A stretch of DNA of 64,000 bases from CAVTWH01 sp963850915 (GCA_963850915.1 CAWKND010000010.1:744001-808000); one strand, 5' to 3'; numbered from the stretch's first letter, positions 1 through 9,118 are shown. The notes: generated by a model from the sequence alone, not told the origin. Program-made: numbers and translations.

Positions 1-1
1 C

Positions 2-529
2 TTCAAGAACCCGTTCGGGTACTTCGACCGCGACCGCGAGTACCGCCAGGGTGTCGACCTGCCCCACGAGGAGCTGCGCACGCTGCTCACCGAGGCCGGC
101 TGGGTCGACCTGAACAACGCGCGTACCGAGGTCAAGGCGGGCGGCCGCGCCATCGAGTTCGTCGGCGTCGACGACCCGCACATCGGCCGGGACGACTACG
201 CCTCGGTCGCCGGCCCGGTCTCCCCGGAGAGCGCGGTGCACATCGGGCTGACCCACTCGCCCGAGCCGGAGATCCTCACCCGGATGGCCGCCGACGGATT
301 CGACCTGATGCTGGCCGGGCACACGCACGGTGGCCAGGTCTGCGTACCCGGCTACGGCGCCCTGGTCACCAACTGTGGCCTGGACCGCCGGATGGCCAAG
401 GGGCTGCACCCGTGGCCCACCTCGCGCTCCTGGCTGCACGTGTCGGCCGGCCTGGGTACCCACCCGACCGCCCCGGTACGGTTCGCCTGCCCGCCCGAGG
501 CCAGCCTGCTCACCCTGATCCCGCGCTGA
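2..529 (+). CDS. Metallophosphoesterase, C-terminal part (start outside window)
   Basis: The gene enters from the left edge and ends with TGA at 527-529; about 175 residues are visible. It belongs to the calcineurin-like phosphoesterase family of the YkuE/YaeI kind, whose members bind two metal ions and cleave phosphoester bonds, often at the membrane. Visible motifs are the metal-binding GHTHGGQ near residue 106 and the preceding THSPEP, which takes the place of the usual histidine loop. The N-terminal metal ligands lie outside the window. The substrate cannot be deduced. A tRNA gene follows about 100 bases downstream. The family call is firm. Confidence 0.85.
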   Translation, partial: FKNPFGYFDRDREYRQGVDLPHEELRTLLTEAGWVDLNNARTEVKAGGRAIEFVGVDDPHIGRDDYASVAGPVSPESAVHIGLTHSPEPEILTRMAADGFDLMLAGHTHGGQVCVPGYGALVTNCGLDRRMAKGLHPWPTSRSWLHVSAGLGTHPTAPVRFACPPEASLLTLIPR

Positions 530-627
530 CCCTGCGTCTCGCCAGCCCCTCGCGGCTCGAGGTCAACGGAGCGGGGATACCCAGGTTTGCGGCCCCGGGT
601 CGGTCGGCTACTATGACTCGGCACGCC

Positions 628-702
<75 letters not shown>

Positions 703-713
703 CACCGAGGGTC

Positions 714-750
714 AAAGGGCCAGGTGAGATTAGTTCTCACCTGGCCCTTT
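714..750 (+). terminator. Intrinsic terminator after tRNA-Pro
   Basis: A perfect 16-bp inverted repeat (714-729 with 735-750) around a 5-nt loop. The arms end in AAA/TTT, so the distal arm finishes with a short T run. It lies 11 nt after the tRNA and very probably ends its transcript. Confidence 0.85.
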
Positions 751-1084
751 GCATCGAACGCGTGACCTGCCGATCGGTGGATGGCGATCAGTCGTCTGAA
801 TCCGCCCGTACGGGCCTGAAGTCAGCGGTGAGTCAGCGGAGGCTGCCGCACTTTCTCGAAGGCGTACGGGTGCCGGCCAACTCTGCTGGATATCCGCTCC
901 GCGAGCGCGGCCGTGTTGCCAATCGTGGGCTCCGCCAAATGTGTGATCTGCCGTTGGGACCGGCAATTTGCCGGCACCTGGCAGCGCATCGAGACTCCTT
1001 GACGTACGACGCGGCTAGTCTCCTGTGGACACGCGGTGGCCGATCCCGCCGCGGCTACTGGCCGACGGGGAGAAGTTCGTGCGA
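751..1084. other. Intergenic region upstream of the cutinase-like gene
   Basis: No reading frame here has convincing coding character. A 15-bp palindrome with arms CCGGCAA/TTGCCGG lies at 960-974 and could be an operator. The motif GTCAGCGG occurs twice near 820-840. No clear promoter could be assigned, and there is no integrase or direct repeat of the tRNA end, so the tRNA shows no sign of having served as an insertion site. Confidence 0.4.
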
Positions 1085-2416
1085 ATGACGAAGCTGCGGC
1101 GGGCCGCGAATGTCTACAAAGGAATCCAACTGGCCGCCGACCGTGCGCCCGGCCGCCAACCCGAACGCCTGCGGCTCGGCGTGGCTGCTGGCCCTGTTCC
1201 CGAACCCCGGCGCAGGCACGTACGACTGGCCGTGATCGGACTTGTCGTGGCGGTGATCGCCACCCTCGGCGTCGCGACAGCGGGCGCCTCCGCGGCCCAA
1301 GCCGCAACCGGGACGGTTGGTTACCGGCTCACCTTCGGCCAATCCGACAAATGCCTCGACGATCCGGGGTACTCGACGGCTAACGACACGTGGCTCGACC
1401 AGTGGACGTGTGGTCACGGGACAAACGAGGTGTGGTACCTCGATTACATCAACTCCACCACCTTCCGCATCCGCAACTCCTACAGCGGCAAGTGCGTCAA
1501 CATCGCCGCTTCGAAATATGTCAATAACACCCATATCGTGCAGTACACCTGCAGCAACGTCGCGAACGAGAACTTCGTGATGGGCCACACGTCAGCGGGC
1601 GGATACAGCTGGATCGAATCCGCCGGACACACGTCCTATGTACTCAACATCGATCACGCGCTCACCACCAACGGCGCCCACGTACTCCTCTACAGCCGTT
1701 CCGCATCCATCAACGAGTACGTCGCGCTGGACACTGTCGGCAACGGGTGCCCCGACTACTACCTGATCGGACTCCGCGGCTCCGACGAGGCGATGAGCGG
1801 CCCGTTCCTCATGGGAAGTACGACCGGTCCGTTTGCCACATATGTTGTCGGTGACGTCCCGGTCGACAGCATCGCCACCTACTCCCTGCCCTATCCAGCC
1901 GTACCCGTACCGTCAGCGTCAAACCTGAGCGTCTACTTCGATTCTGTGAATGCAGGGGCGCAGGATCTCGTGAATGAGGTCCAGAGCGAAATCGAGTACT
2001 GCCCGGCGGTACGCATCGGGGTCATTGGATATTCCCAAGGCGCTGAGGCCGTCAACCAAGGGCTGAACAGCATGACGAGCCTGCAACTGGCGAACGTTCG
2101 AGCCGCTCTCCTGATCGCCGACCCGATCAGTGCCGGCGCAGGCACGTCCTACCACGTCCAGACCACGTTCAACGGCAGCGGTCCAGGAACCGGCAGCATT
2201 GGCGGGATCTTGGGTAACGACGTCCTGCCGACAAGCATCCAGAGCCGGGCGTTCGACTTCTGCATCGTCGGCGACCAGGTCTGCGACTTCACTGCTACCG
2301 AGAGCTTGTTCGACGCAGTCGGGCTGCTGTACCACACGGGCTATCCGAGCTGCTGCGGCACAACGAACTGGCCGGCAGTCCTGGCTTCGGCGTTCGCCAC
2401 CAAGCTGAAAGCCTGA
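1085..2416 (+). CDS. Secreted cutinase-like esterase with N-terminal ricin-type lectin domain
   Basis: A 443-residue secreted protein. A long basic N-terminus is followed by a hydrophobic signal segment ending in AAQA near residue 74. Residues about 75-225 look like a ricin-type beta-trefoil carbohydrate-binding module (repeated CLD/CVN blocks with QW-like motifs). Residues about 225-443 are a cutinase-family alpha/beta hydrolase with the triad Ser317 (GYSQG), Asp397 (GDQVC) and His417 (YHTGY). Cutinases hydrolyse cutin, other polyesters or lipid esters outside the cell; the lectin part probably tethers the enzyme to polysaccharide. ATG 1085 was preferred over GTG 1025 because GGGGAG at 1067-1072 fits as its ribosome binding site. 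No neighbours share its direction closely. The substrate is unknown. Confidence 0.85.
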   Translation: MTKLRRAANVYKGIQLAADRAPGRQPERLRLGVAAGPVPEPRRRHVRLAVIGLVVAVIATLGVATAGASAAQAATGTVGYRLTFGQSDKCLDDPGYSTANDTWLDQWTCGHGTNEVWYLDYINSTTFRIRNSYSGKCVNIAASKYVNNTHIVQYTCSNVANENFVMGHTSAGGYSWIESAGHTSYVLNIDHALTTNGAHVLLYSRSASINEYVALDTVGNGCPDYYLIGLRGSDEAMSGPFLMGSTTGPFATYVVGDVPVDSIATYSLPYPAVPVPSASNLSVYFDSVNAGAQDLVNEVQSEIEYCPAVRIGVIGYSQGAEAVNQGLNSMTSLQLANVRAALLIADPISAGAGTSYHVQTTFNGSGPGTGSIGGILGNDVLPTSIQSRAFDFCIVGDQVCDFTATESLFDAVGLLYHTGYPSCCGTTNWPAVLASAFATKLKA

Positions 2417-2455
2417 GGCCAGGTAAGGCGTCAGCACAGAATCAGCCAGGCACTG

Positions 2456-2492
2456 ACATGCGTGACCGCCCAGCAGCGACGGTCACGCATGT
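2456..2492 (+). terminator. Terminator hairpin after cutinase-like gene
   Basis: A perfect 13-bp inverted repeat (2456-2468 with 2480-2492, arm ACATGCGTGACCG) around an 11-nt loop, 40 nt after the stop codon. There is no T run, as is common for actinobacterial hairpin terminators. Confidence 0.65.
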
Positions 2493-2569
2493 GTCTGTCG
2501 GTTGGTTCGGCCACCGCGCCCTGAGAACAACGCGCCGCGTCCGTGTGGCGACCCCGCCCACGACTGCGG

Positions 2570-2830
2570 TCAGGCGGGGTCGACCTGCTTGCTCACGATC
2601 CATGCATGCTTGCCGACCTGGCGGAGCCGGCGGAACCCGTGGTCCTCGAACAGCTCGACGGTCCCGGTGAACAGCCGCTGGATCAACGTCGGTGAGATCA
2701 GCGCCGAGGGCGACGGCGCGGGCGGTGGCGGCAGCCTGGGCTGGGTCGTCCTCAGCGGCCACGACGCCGACGGCGCGGCCGGACTGCCAGGCGCAGAAGA
2801 ACGCCATCATGAGCGGGCCGTACGGCACGT
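2570..2830 (-). pseudogene. Remnant of a GNAT-type acetyltransferase gene
   Basis: The minus strand carries protein-like sequence in two frames. One frame reads YGPLMMAFF then GRAVGVVAAEDD; the other, after about 2710, reads LFTGTVELFEDHGF and KHAWIVSKQVDPA before TGA at 2572-2570. The second part resembles the C-terminus of GNAT acetyltransferases (TGT.ELFE..GF). The frame change and the absence of an acetyl-CoA-binding core suggest a decayed gene fragment. The family call is tentative. Confidence 0.4.
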
Positions 2831-2913
2831 TCCTGTCCTGATCGGCAGGTCTTCGGGCGCACCAGCGACACTCCGTTGGTGCGCCCGGAGCACAGGGCAA
2901 GTGGCTCGCCGAC

Positions 2914-3951
2914 TCACCCGTTCGCTTCGGATACCGCCGGAGCCGGTTCGCGGGGACGCGACAGTACGCCGACCACGCCACCGGCGATCAACCCGACGAG
3001 CAACCCGACCAGCGCGTTCCACGGGTCGACAACCAGCGCCGCATCGCCGCCCAACTCCGGACCGAGCGTGACAGCGAGCAGCAGCGAACCGACCAGGAGC
3101 AGGTACCCGGTGACGCTGGCCAGCGCGAGCCAGGGCCACGGTGCGCCGAAACGCCGCAGTACCAACGCAATGCCGACACCGACGCTGCCGGATATGAGTC
3201 CGCCCACCGGCCAGCGGAGACTCCAGTGCTCCGCGCCGGGCGGGATCAGGGACAGCAGCTCGATCCCGAGCCAGACGATGGCGGGCAGTAGCGGGAGCCC
3301 GATCGCCAGCGTCACCCAGAACCGCGGCCGGCGCCAGGAGCTGTTACGCAGCAACAGGATCAGCACTGTGACGGCGACTGCGCACACCGCCACGAGCAGC
3401 GAGTCCAGCAACGCGTCGACGGCCCGAGAGCTGCTCGCCAGTTGCAGCTCACCGGGGCGGAAGATCGCGAGCGTGTGCAGGTACCGGTCGGCGATCGTGG
3501 TTGTCCAGGCGAGCAGCGCGGGCGCGAGCAGGCCGAGGCGTACCACGAGATGGCCGAAGGCCGCGACCACCGCGACGAGACCGCCCAGCAGCAGCCCGGC
3601 GGCGTAGGTCAGCATCAGGTTCCGGGTCTCGGCGGCGGAGAAGCTGTCGCCCGGCCCACTCGCGGCGAGAACGGCAAGCAGCGGCAGGCCCGCGGCCGCA
3701 CCGAGGACCGCGCCCGCGACGGTCAACAGTCGAGACCGGCCGGCAACCGGCGGCACAGCGATGACCGCGACGGCCACGGCCAGTGCGCCGAACCAGGCGG
3801 TATCGGCGAACGTGGGCAGGATGTCGCGCTGGTATCCGCAGCAGTAGCCGGTGGTGAGGTGGGTGACGTCGAGCTGCTCGGCGAGCCAGATCTGGGCCAC
3901 GGCGAGCAGCGCGGCGAGCGCGCCGGCCCGGCCGACCACCCCAACACCCAT
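2914..3951 (-). CDS. Polytopic membrane protein of unknown function
   Basis: 345 residues and about eight to ten hydrophobic segments, with a short charged C-terminal tail (SRPREPAPAVSEANG). The sequence GYCCGYQRDILPTF between the first and second segments lies on one face of the membrane and contains a CC pair. No transporter or enzyme motif was recognised. ATG 3951 was chosen because longer versions would run into the divergent methyltransferase gene, and the hydrophobic protein begins here. It shares a 64-bp divergent promoter region with the methyltransferase gene. Function unknown; the coding call itself is firm from codon use and membrane periodicity. Confidence 0.75.
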   Translation of the reverse strand: MGVGVVGRAGALAALLAVAQIWLAEQLDVTHLTTGYCCGYQRDILPTFADTAWFGALAVAVAVIAVPPVAGRSRLLTVAGAVLGAAAGLPLLAVLAASGPGDSFSAAETRNLMLTYAAGLLLGGLVAVVAAFGHLVVRLGLLAPALLAWTTTIADRYLHTLAIFRPGELQLASSSRAVDALLDSLLVAVCAVAVTVLILLLRNSSWRRPRFWVTLAIGLPLLPAIVWLGIELLSLIPPGAEHWSLRWPVGGLISGSVGVGIALVLRRFGAPWPWLALASVTGYLLLVGSLLLAVTLGPELGGDAALVVDPWNALVGLLVGLIAGGVVGVLSRPREPAPAVSEANG

Positions 3952-4015
3952 CCCCAAACGGTACGGCCTGGGCGCCGGTGCGTACGCCCCCACGCTGGCC
4001 GGATACCTTGCGGGT

Positions 4016-6094
4016 ATGCCGCGTGCTGAGCCGGGTCCGGACGCGCCGAGCCGCGCCCGCGACCGGGCGGCCGAGACGGCGCGGGCGGCCACCGCCATCG
4101 CCCACCTGCACGCCGTCCTGCGGCGCGGCCAGCCCGGCCGCTCGCCGGCCGAACCGCTGACCCGGGCGGTCACGGCGCTGTTCGCCGGCGACCCGCCGGA
4201 AGTGTCGGCTGAGGGCGAAGAATTCGATGCGGGGGTACGGGCGGCAGCGGCGCTCGACTGGTCGCAGATCAGCCCGGCAGTCCTCGGTACCGCCCGGCAA
4301 CTGGACAGCGGCGCACCGGCCCGGCGCGGCTCCGGTGCGCACTACACCTCCGAGGAGAACATCGCCCGGACACTGGATCCCTTACTCTTCAACGAACTTC
4401 GCGAGCAGCTCGAGGCCGCCGGTACGAGCACCCGTGCACTGCACCGGCTGTGGGACCGGCTGGCGGCACTGCGCTTGCTCGACCCGGCCTGCGGCTGCGG
4501 TAACTTCCTGCTCGTCGCGTACCGGGAAATGCGTACCCTGGAACGGGAAATCGCCAGCCGGCTTGATGAAACCGCTGCGCCGCAACGGGTACGGCTGGAG
4601 CACTTCCACGGGATCGAGATCGATCCGGGCTCGGCCCGACTGGCCCGGCTGGCACTGGAGATCCTCGGCAGGCAGTCGGGTGCCGATCCGACCGAGCACC
4701 CGAACATCGTCACCGGCTGCGCCCTGACGCTCGACTGGGCCACCGTCCTGCCGCCCGGTGAACACGTCGTGGTTGTCGGCAACCCACCGTTCCGCGGCCA
4801 CAAGGAGCGTACCGCCGCACAGCGCGACCAGCTGCGGATCGCCTGGGGCACAACGAATCTGCGGCACCTGGACTACGCCACCGGCTGGTTTGCCCGGGCA
4901 CTGGGCTACTTCGGCGAGCATGCCGGGCGCTGGGCGTTCGTGTGCACCAACTCCGTGGCCCAGGGCGAGGGGGTACCCCCGGTATTCGGCCCCGTCTTCG
5001 CGGCCGGCTGGCGGATCTCCTTCGCGCACCGTACCTTCGCCTGGCGCACCGGCGAGCCGGGAGCGGCGGCGGTACACGTGGTGATCGTCGGATTCGACCG
5101 TGGCACGGCCCGCACCACAGCGAGACCGCGGCTCTTCGACTACCCGCACCCGGCCGGCAAGCCCGTCGAGGTACCGGCCACGCACGTCAACGGCTACCTG
5201 GTGGACGGCCCGGACGTACTGGTCACCCCGGCTGCCCGCCCGGTGAGCCCGGCGCTACCACCGATCCGGGCCGGCTCCACGGCGATCGACTGGAACCACC
5301 TGACCGTCGGCCCGACCGAGCTCGCCGAGGTGTGCGCGGATCCGTGTGCTGCCAAGTACCTGCGCCGCTTCGTCGGCGGTCGCGAGCTGATCAACGACGA
5401 GCCCCGGTGGTGCCTGTGGCTGGCCGGCGCCGACTTCGACCCGGCGGATCTGGTACGCAGCAACGTACTGCGCGAGCGGGTGGGGCGGGTACGCCAGCTG
5501 CGCCAGCAGGCGGGTCGGGCCACCACGCGCAGGCTGGCCGAGCAGGCGCACCTGTTCGGCGAGATCCGCCAGCCGGCCGGCCCGTACCTGGCGCTGCCGC
5601 AGACCTTCACCGCGTCCCGGGACTACGCGACCGCGGCCCGGCTCGGTGCCGACGTGATCGCGTCGGTGAAGCTGTTCACCGCGCCGGACCCGGACGGGCT
5701 GCTGTTCGCGCTGTTCTCCTCGGCCACCTTTCTCACCTGGCAGAAGACCGTTGGCGGCCGGTTGAAATCGGACCCGTCGCTGTCTGCTTCGGTGGTATGG
5801 AACACTTTCCCGCTCCCCGTCCTGACCGCGCCGCAGCAACGCGAGCTGTCCGCGGCCGGCGCGGCCGTACTGGAAGCCCGGGATCCCCGGCGCTCGCTCG
5901 CCCGGCAGTACGCTCCCGGCGCCCTCGCCGCGCCACTGCGGGAAGCGCATCTGGCGCTGGACGAGTTGGTGGACGAGGCGTTCGGCGCGCCGGGACGCTG
6001 CACCGGCGAACGGGACCGGCAGCGGCTGCTGTTCGACCGCTACCTCGACCTGACCCGTTCGTCCGACCACGCCCGCCCGGCCGCCCGGCGATGA
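4016..6094 (+). CDS. Solitary MmeI-like DNA adenine methyltransferase, nuclease domain absent
   Basis: 692 residues. The core has the SAM-binding motif DPACGCGNFL (about 156-165) and the catalytic motif NPPF (256-259), the signature of N6-adenine DNA methyltransferases. GSGAHYTSEENI before the SAM motif, NGYLVDGPDVLV after the catalytic core, and RRFVGGRELINDEPRWCLWL further on match the MmeI family of fused type IIL restriction-modification enzymes, including the target-recognition region. MmeI proteins are about 900 residues and begin with a PD-ExK nuclease; here only about 120 residues precede the HYT motif and no nuclease motif is visible, so the protein probably methylates without cutting. 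No separate restriction gene is nearby. It could be an epigenetic regulator or a decayed defence system. The TGA is 7 nt before the next gene. Confidence 0.88.
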   Translation: MPRAEPGPDAPSRARDRAAETARAATAIAHLHAVLRRGQPGRSPAEPLTRAVTALFAGDPPEVSAEGEEFDAGVRAAAALDWSQISPAVLGTARQLDSGAPARRGSGAHYTSEENIARTLDPLLFNELREQLEAAGTSTRALHRLWDRLAALRLLDPACGCGNFLLVAYREMRTLEREIASRLDETAAPQRVRLEHFHGIEIDPGSARLARLALEILGRQSGADPTEHPNIVTGCALTLDWATVLPPGEHVVVVGNPPFRGHKERTAAQRDQLRIAWGTTNLRHLDYATGWFARALGYFGEHAGRWAFVCTNSVAQGEGVPPVFGPVFAAGWRISFAHRTFAWRTGEPGAAAVHVVIVGFDRGTARTTARPRLFDYPHPAGKPVEVPATHVNGYLVDGPDVLVTPAARPVSPALPPIRAGSTAIDWNHLTVGPTELAEVCADPCAAKYLRRFVGGRELINDEPRWCLWLAGADFDPADLVRSNVLRERVGRVRQLRQQAGRATTRRLAEQAHLFGEIRQPAGPYLALPQTFTASRDYATAARLGADVIASVKLFTAPDPDGLLFALFSSATFLTWQKTVGGRLKSDPSLSASVVWNTFPLPVLTAPQQRELSAAGAAVLEARDPRRSLARQYAPGALAAPLREAHLALDELVDEAFGAPGRCTGERDRQRLLFDRYLDLTRSSDHARPAARR

Positions 6095-6101
6095 TGTCGG
6101 G

Positions 6102-7325
6102 ATGCAGGAAGTACGCGTCAGCCACGGGCACTGGCTCGATGTGGCGGTCAGCCGCACGCTGGTCTTCGTCTGCCTCACCGCGGTCGCTGTCGCGGTGTAC
6201 GCCATTGCTGTCGGGCTGCTCGGCCACCAGGTACTCAGCGACTCGGCACTCGGGGTACTGCTCGGCGCGGTGATGGCCGCGGTACTCCAGCCGGCACTGG
6301 GTGCGGCCCGCCGGGGCGTGGACTGGCTGCTGTACGGCGACCGGGCCGACCCGTACCGGGTGATCGTGCGTACCGGCGAGGCGGTGCAGAGCCACTCCGG
6401 CGGCCAGGGCCTGGTGCAGGCGCTCGTCGAGTCGGTACGCGACGCGCTGCGCCTCAGCCACGTACGGGTTGCACCGGCCGACGGCCCGGCTGTCGCGACG
6501 ATGGGCGATCCACGGGGGCGGGAGTACGAGTTCGGGCTGCGCTACCACGGTTCCCGGGTCGGTACCCTCACCGTCGGCCGCAGCGGCGACCTGTTGACCC
6601 GGGGCGATCAGCGGCTGCTGGCCGGGGTACTGCCGCTGCTGGCCGCCGCACTCGACTCGATGCGCCGGGAGGCCGAGCTGCGCGGCGTCCGGGAACAGCT
6701 CGTGGTGGCTCACGAGGAGGAGCGCCGCCGGCTGCGTCGGGAACTGCACGACGGCCTGGGGCCGGCACTGGCCGCCGCCTCGCTCGGGCTGGACGCCGCC
6801 CGGGTACGGCTGCGGCGCGATCCGGAGGCCGGCGACGCGCTGCTCGCCGGCATCCAGTCGGAGCTGCGCGAGTCGGTGGGGGAGATGCGCCGGCTGATCG
6901 ACCAGCTGCGCCCGGCGGTACTGGACCAGGCCGGACTGTTGCCGGCGGTACGCCAGCAGGTGGCGACGCTCTGCGGCAGCGGCGTGGACGGACGGGTCGA
7001 CGTCGAGCCGGCGGACGGGCTGGGTGAGCTGGCCGCGGCGGTGGAGGTGGCCGCGTACCGGATCGCCGTCGAGGCGGTCACCAACGCGGTACGGCACTCC
7101 GGATGCAGCCGCTGCACGGTGCTGTTTTCGTTACGGGACAACACCTTGACGGTCACCGTCACGGACGACGGGCGAGGCCGGGGCGATCGGCCGGCCGGCG
7201 TCGGCATCCGCTCGATGACCGACCGGGCGGAGGAGCTGGGCGGCTCGATCACGCTGCTGGATCAGGACTCCGGCGGCTGCCAGCTGATCGCGACACTGCC
7301 ACTGCAGACGGGGGTACCGGCATGA
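6102..7325 (+). CDS. Sensor histidine kinase, NarL/DesK type
   Basis: 407 residues. Two hydrophobic segments (about 14-35 and 45-65) anchor the N-terminus; a GAF-like region (about 80-180) follows, then the HisKA_3 helix with phosphoacceptor His216 in RRELHDGLG, and an HATPase_c domain with N-box ITNAVRH and G-box DDGRG/VGIRSM. It phosphorylates the response regulator encoded just downstream (ATGA overlap at 7322-7325). No typical external sensor domain is present, so the signal is probably sensed in the membrane or by the GAF-like region. It may be co-transcribed with the methyltransferase gene 7 nt upstream; the ribosome binding site is weak. Confidence 0.92.
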   Translation: MQEVRVSHGHWLDVAVSRTLVFVCLTAVAVAVYAIAVGLLGHQVLSDSALGVLLGAVMAAVLQPALGAARRGVDWLLYGDRADPYRVIVRTGEAVQSHSGGQGLVQALVESVRDALRLSHVRVAPADGPAVATMGDPRGREYEFGLRYHGSRVGTLTVGRSGDLLTRGDQRLLAGVLPLLAAALDSMRREAELRGVREQLVVAHEEERRRLRRELHDGLGPALAAASLGLDAARVRLRRDPEAGDALLAGIQSELRESVGEMRRLIDQLRPAVLDQAGLLPAVRQQVATLCGSGVDGRVDVEPADGLGELAAAVEVAAYRIAVEAVTNAVRHSGCSRCTVLFSLRDNTLTVTVTDDGRGRGDRPAGVGIRSMTDRAEELGGSITLLDQDSGGCQLIATLPLQTGVPA

Positions 7326-8014
7326 GAGTGCTGCTCGCCGACGACCACCCCGCCTACCTGCGTGGCCTGGTCGCCCTGCTCGCCGAGGAGCCGGAGATCG
7401 AGGTCGCCGGTACGGCCACCGACGGCACCACAGCCGTTGCGCTGGCCCGCGAACTGCGCCCGGACGCCGTGGTGATGGACCTGCACCTGCCCGGCGTGGA
7501 CGGGCTGGAGGCCACCCGGCAGATCACCGGCGCGCTGCCCGGCGTGGCGGTACTCGTGCTCACCATGTACGACGACGACGCCTCGGTACGCGCCGCGGTC
7601 GCCGCTGGCGCACGCGGGTACCTGCTCAAGGAGTCGGCCGGGCCGGAGATCGCCCGGGCACTGGCGGCGGTGGTACGCGGCGAGGCGGTCTTCGGGGCGG
7701 GCGTGGCCGGTCGGGTACTGGGCCAGTTGGCCGGCGCCGCTCGTACCCTGCCGCCACAGCTGGCCGAGCTCTCCGGCCGCGAGGTGGATGTGCTGCGGAT
7801 GCTGGCCGGCGGGGCAGCCAACCGGGACATCGCCCGGCAGCTGTTCCTCAGCGACAAGACGGTCCGCAACTACGTCTCCAACATCCTCACCAAGCTGGCC
7901 TTACCGGACCGCGCTGCTGCGTCCGATTGGGCCCGCCGCAACGGCTTGGCCGACGCGGCCGGGCCGGCCTGGCGGGACAAGCGTCCCGGATCTCCGGGAC
8001 AGCCGGGCCGATGA
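7322..8014 (+). CDS. Response regulator, NarL/FixJ family
   Basis: 230 residues. The receiver domain has the acidic pair DD near residues 7-8, phosphoacceptor Asp53 (VVMDLHLPG) and the conserved Lys in YLLKES. The C-terminal LuxR-type helix-turn-helix reads LSGREVDVLRMLAGGAANRDIARQLFLSDKTVRNYVSNIL. It is the cognate partner of the kinase whose stop codon it overlaps. The two small membrane-protein genes downstream are its most likely local targets, but no binding site was identified. Confidence 0.93.
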   Translation: MRVLLADDHPAYLRGLVALLAEEPEIEVAGTATDGTTAVALARELRPDAVVMDLHLPGVDGLEATRQITGALPGVAVLVLTMYDDDASVRAAVAAGARGYLLKESAGPEIARALAAVVRGEAVFGAGVAGRVLGQLAGAARTLPPQLAELSGREVDVLRMLAGGAANRDIARQLFLSDKTVRNYVSNILTKLALPDRAAASDWARRNGLADAAGPAWRDKRPGSPGQPGR

Positions 8015-8087
8015 CCGTGGGACGCGCCCGACCGCAGCCTGGTCGTAGCGGCAGCCACGCCGCATTTCATACGGCAGGAGAATCCCC

Positions 8088-8303
8088 ATGATCCGCAAGT
8101 ACCCCGGCCGCACGCTCGCCGCCGTCGCCGCCCTCGCGGTGGTGCTGTTCGCCCTCGGCGGCCCCGGCAAGAACGACAAGTCCGGCCCGTGGATGTACAT
8201 CAGCGGGCTGTCCTTCATCGGCTTCCTGCTCACCACCGTGGTGTTCCTGGTACTGGCGGTCTTCGTACTGGCCACCCGCAAGCGCAACCGGGCCCAGTCG
8301 TGA
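8088..8303 (+). CDS. Small membrane protein, 71 residues
   Basis: Two hydrophobic segments (about 8-24 and 39-62) flank a short loop KNDKSGPWMYISG; the protein ends in the basic stretch ATRKRNRAQS. A good ribosome binding site (CAGGAG) precedes the ATG. Its stop overlaps the GTG of the next membrane-protein gene (GTGA), so the two are translationally coupled. Its position after a two-component system suggests stress or signal response, but no family was recognised. Confidence 0.75.
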   Translation: MIRKYPGRTLAAVAALAVVLFALGGPGKNDKSGPWMYISGLSFIGFLLTTVVFLVLAVFVLATRKRNRAQS

Positions 8304-9016
8304 CCACGCTCGCCACCCCGGCCGGCTCGGTCGGCTCGGTCGGCCGCAGCGACGGAGGCGTGCCATTCGCGGGGCGGCCGGCCGGCGCCGGGGTTTCCGC
8401 GCTGCGCCGCGGGCTCGGGGTGGCGGTGCTCGTCGCGCAGCCGGTGGTGCTGCTGACCGGGCAGGTGCTGCGCCCGGCGGACAACCCGAGCGATCCGGCC
8501 GCCTGGCTCGACTCCGTCGCCGCACAACCAATCCGCTGGTACGCCGCCCAGCTGCTCATGGCGGTCGGTGCGCTGCTGCTGGTACCGGCCCTGGTGGTGC
8601 TGTGCCGGCTAATCCGTGAGCGCGGTGGGATCTTCGCGACCACCGGGGCGATCCTGGCCGGAGTGGGGGCCACCATGGCTGGCGTCGCCTTCGCCGGGGA
8701 AGCCTCGCTGCTGACCGTCGCCGCCCGTCCCGAACTGGATCGTCCGGCGCTGGCCACCTTCCTCGGTACCCTGCTGCACGACCCGAAGGCACAGCTGCCG
8801 TACGCCTTCCCGCCGCTGCTCGTACTCGGCCTGCTGCTGGTGACCATCGGCCTGTACCGCGCCCGTACGCTCCCGCGCTGGCTGCCGATCGCCTGGCTAC
8901 TCGCGTTCGTGCTCTCCTTCGCCGGTGCCCCGACACCGCTGCTGACCGCACTGCTGGGCATCCCGTTCGTGGTCACCTCAGCCCTGCTCGGCATCCGCTC
9001 TACGAGAACAGCCTGA
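8300..9016 (+). CDS. Polytopic membrane protein of unknown function
   Basis: 238 residues with about six hydrophobic segments after a Gly/Ser-rich N-terminus of about 35 residues. The start GTG 8300 overlaps the stop of the preceding small gene. No catalytic or transport motif is visible; the layout (long loop RPADNPSDPAAWLDSVAAQP after the first segment) resembles other uncharacterised actinobacterial four- to six-helix proteins. It is the last gene of the unit and is followed by a hairpin terminator at 9081-9108. Confidence 0.75.
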   Translation: MTTLATPAGSVGSVGRSDGGVPFAGRPAGAGVSALRRGLGVAVLVAQPVVLLTGQVLRPADNPSDPAAWLDSVAAQPIRWYAAQLLMAVGALLLVPALVVLCRLIRERGGIFATTGAILAGVGATMAGVAFAGEASLLTVAARPELDRPALATFLGTLLHDPKAQLPYAFPPLLVLGLLLVTIGLYRARTLPRWLPIAWLLAFVLSFAGAPTPLLTALLGIPFVVTSALLGIRSTRTA

Positions 9017-9080
9017 CGGGGGGCTCAGCCGGCAGCGGTCGCTCAACGACCCTTTGCCGAACCGTTGCCAGCCCAGCAAA

Positions 9081-9108
9081 CCGCCGGCCACCAACTGGTG
9101 GCCGGCGG
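9081..9108. terminator. Bidirectional terminator between convergent genes
   Basis: A 12-bp perfect stem (9081-9092 with 9097-9108, arm CCGCCGGCCACC) and a 4-nt loop AACT, between the converging membrane-protein and ABC-permease genes. Confidence 0.75.
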
Positions 9109-9118
9109 GGTACGCCGC

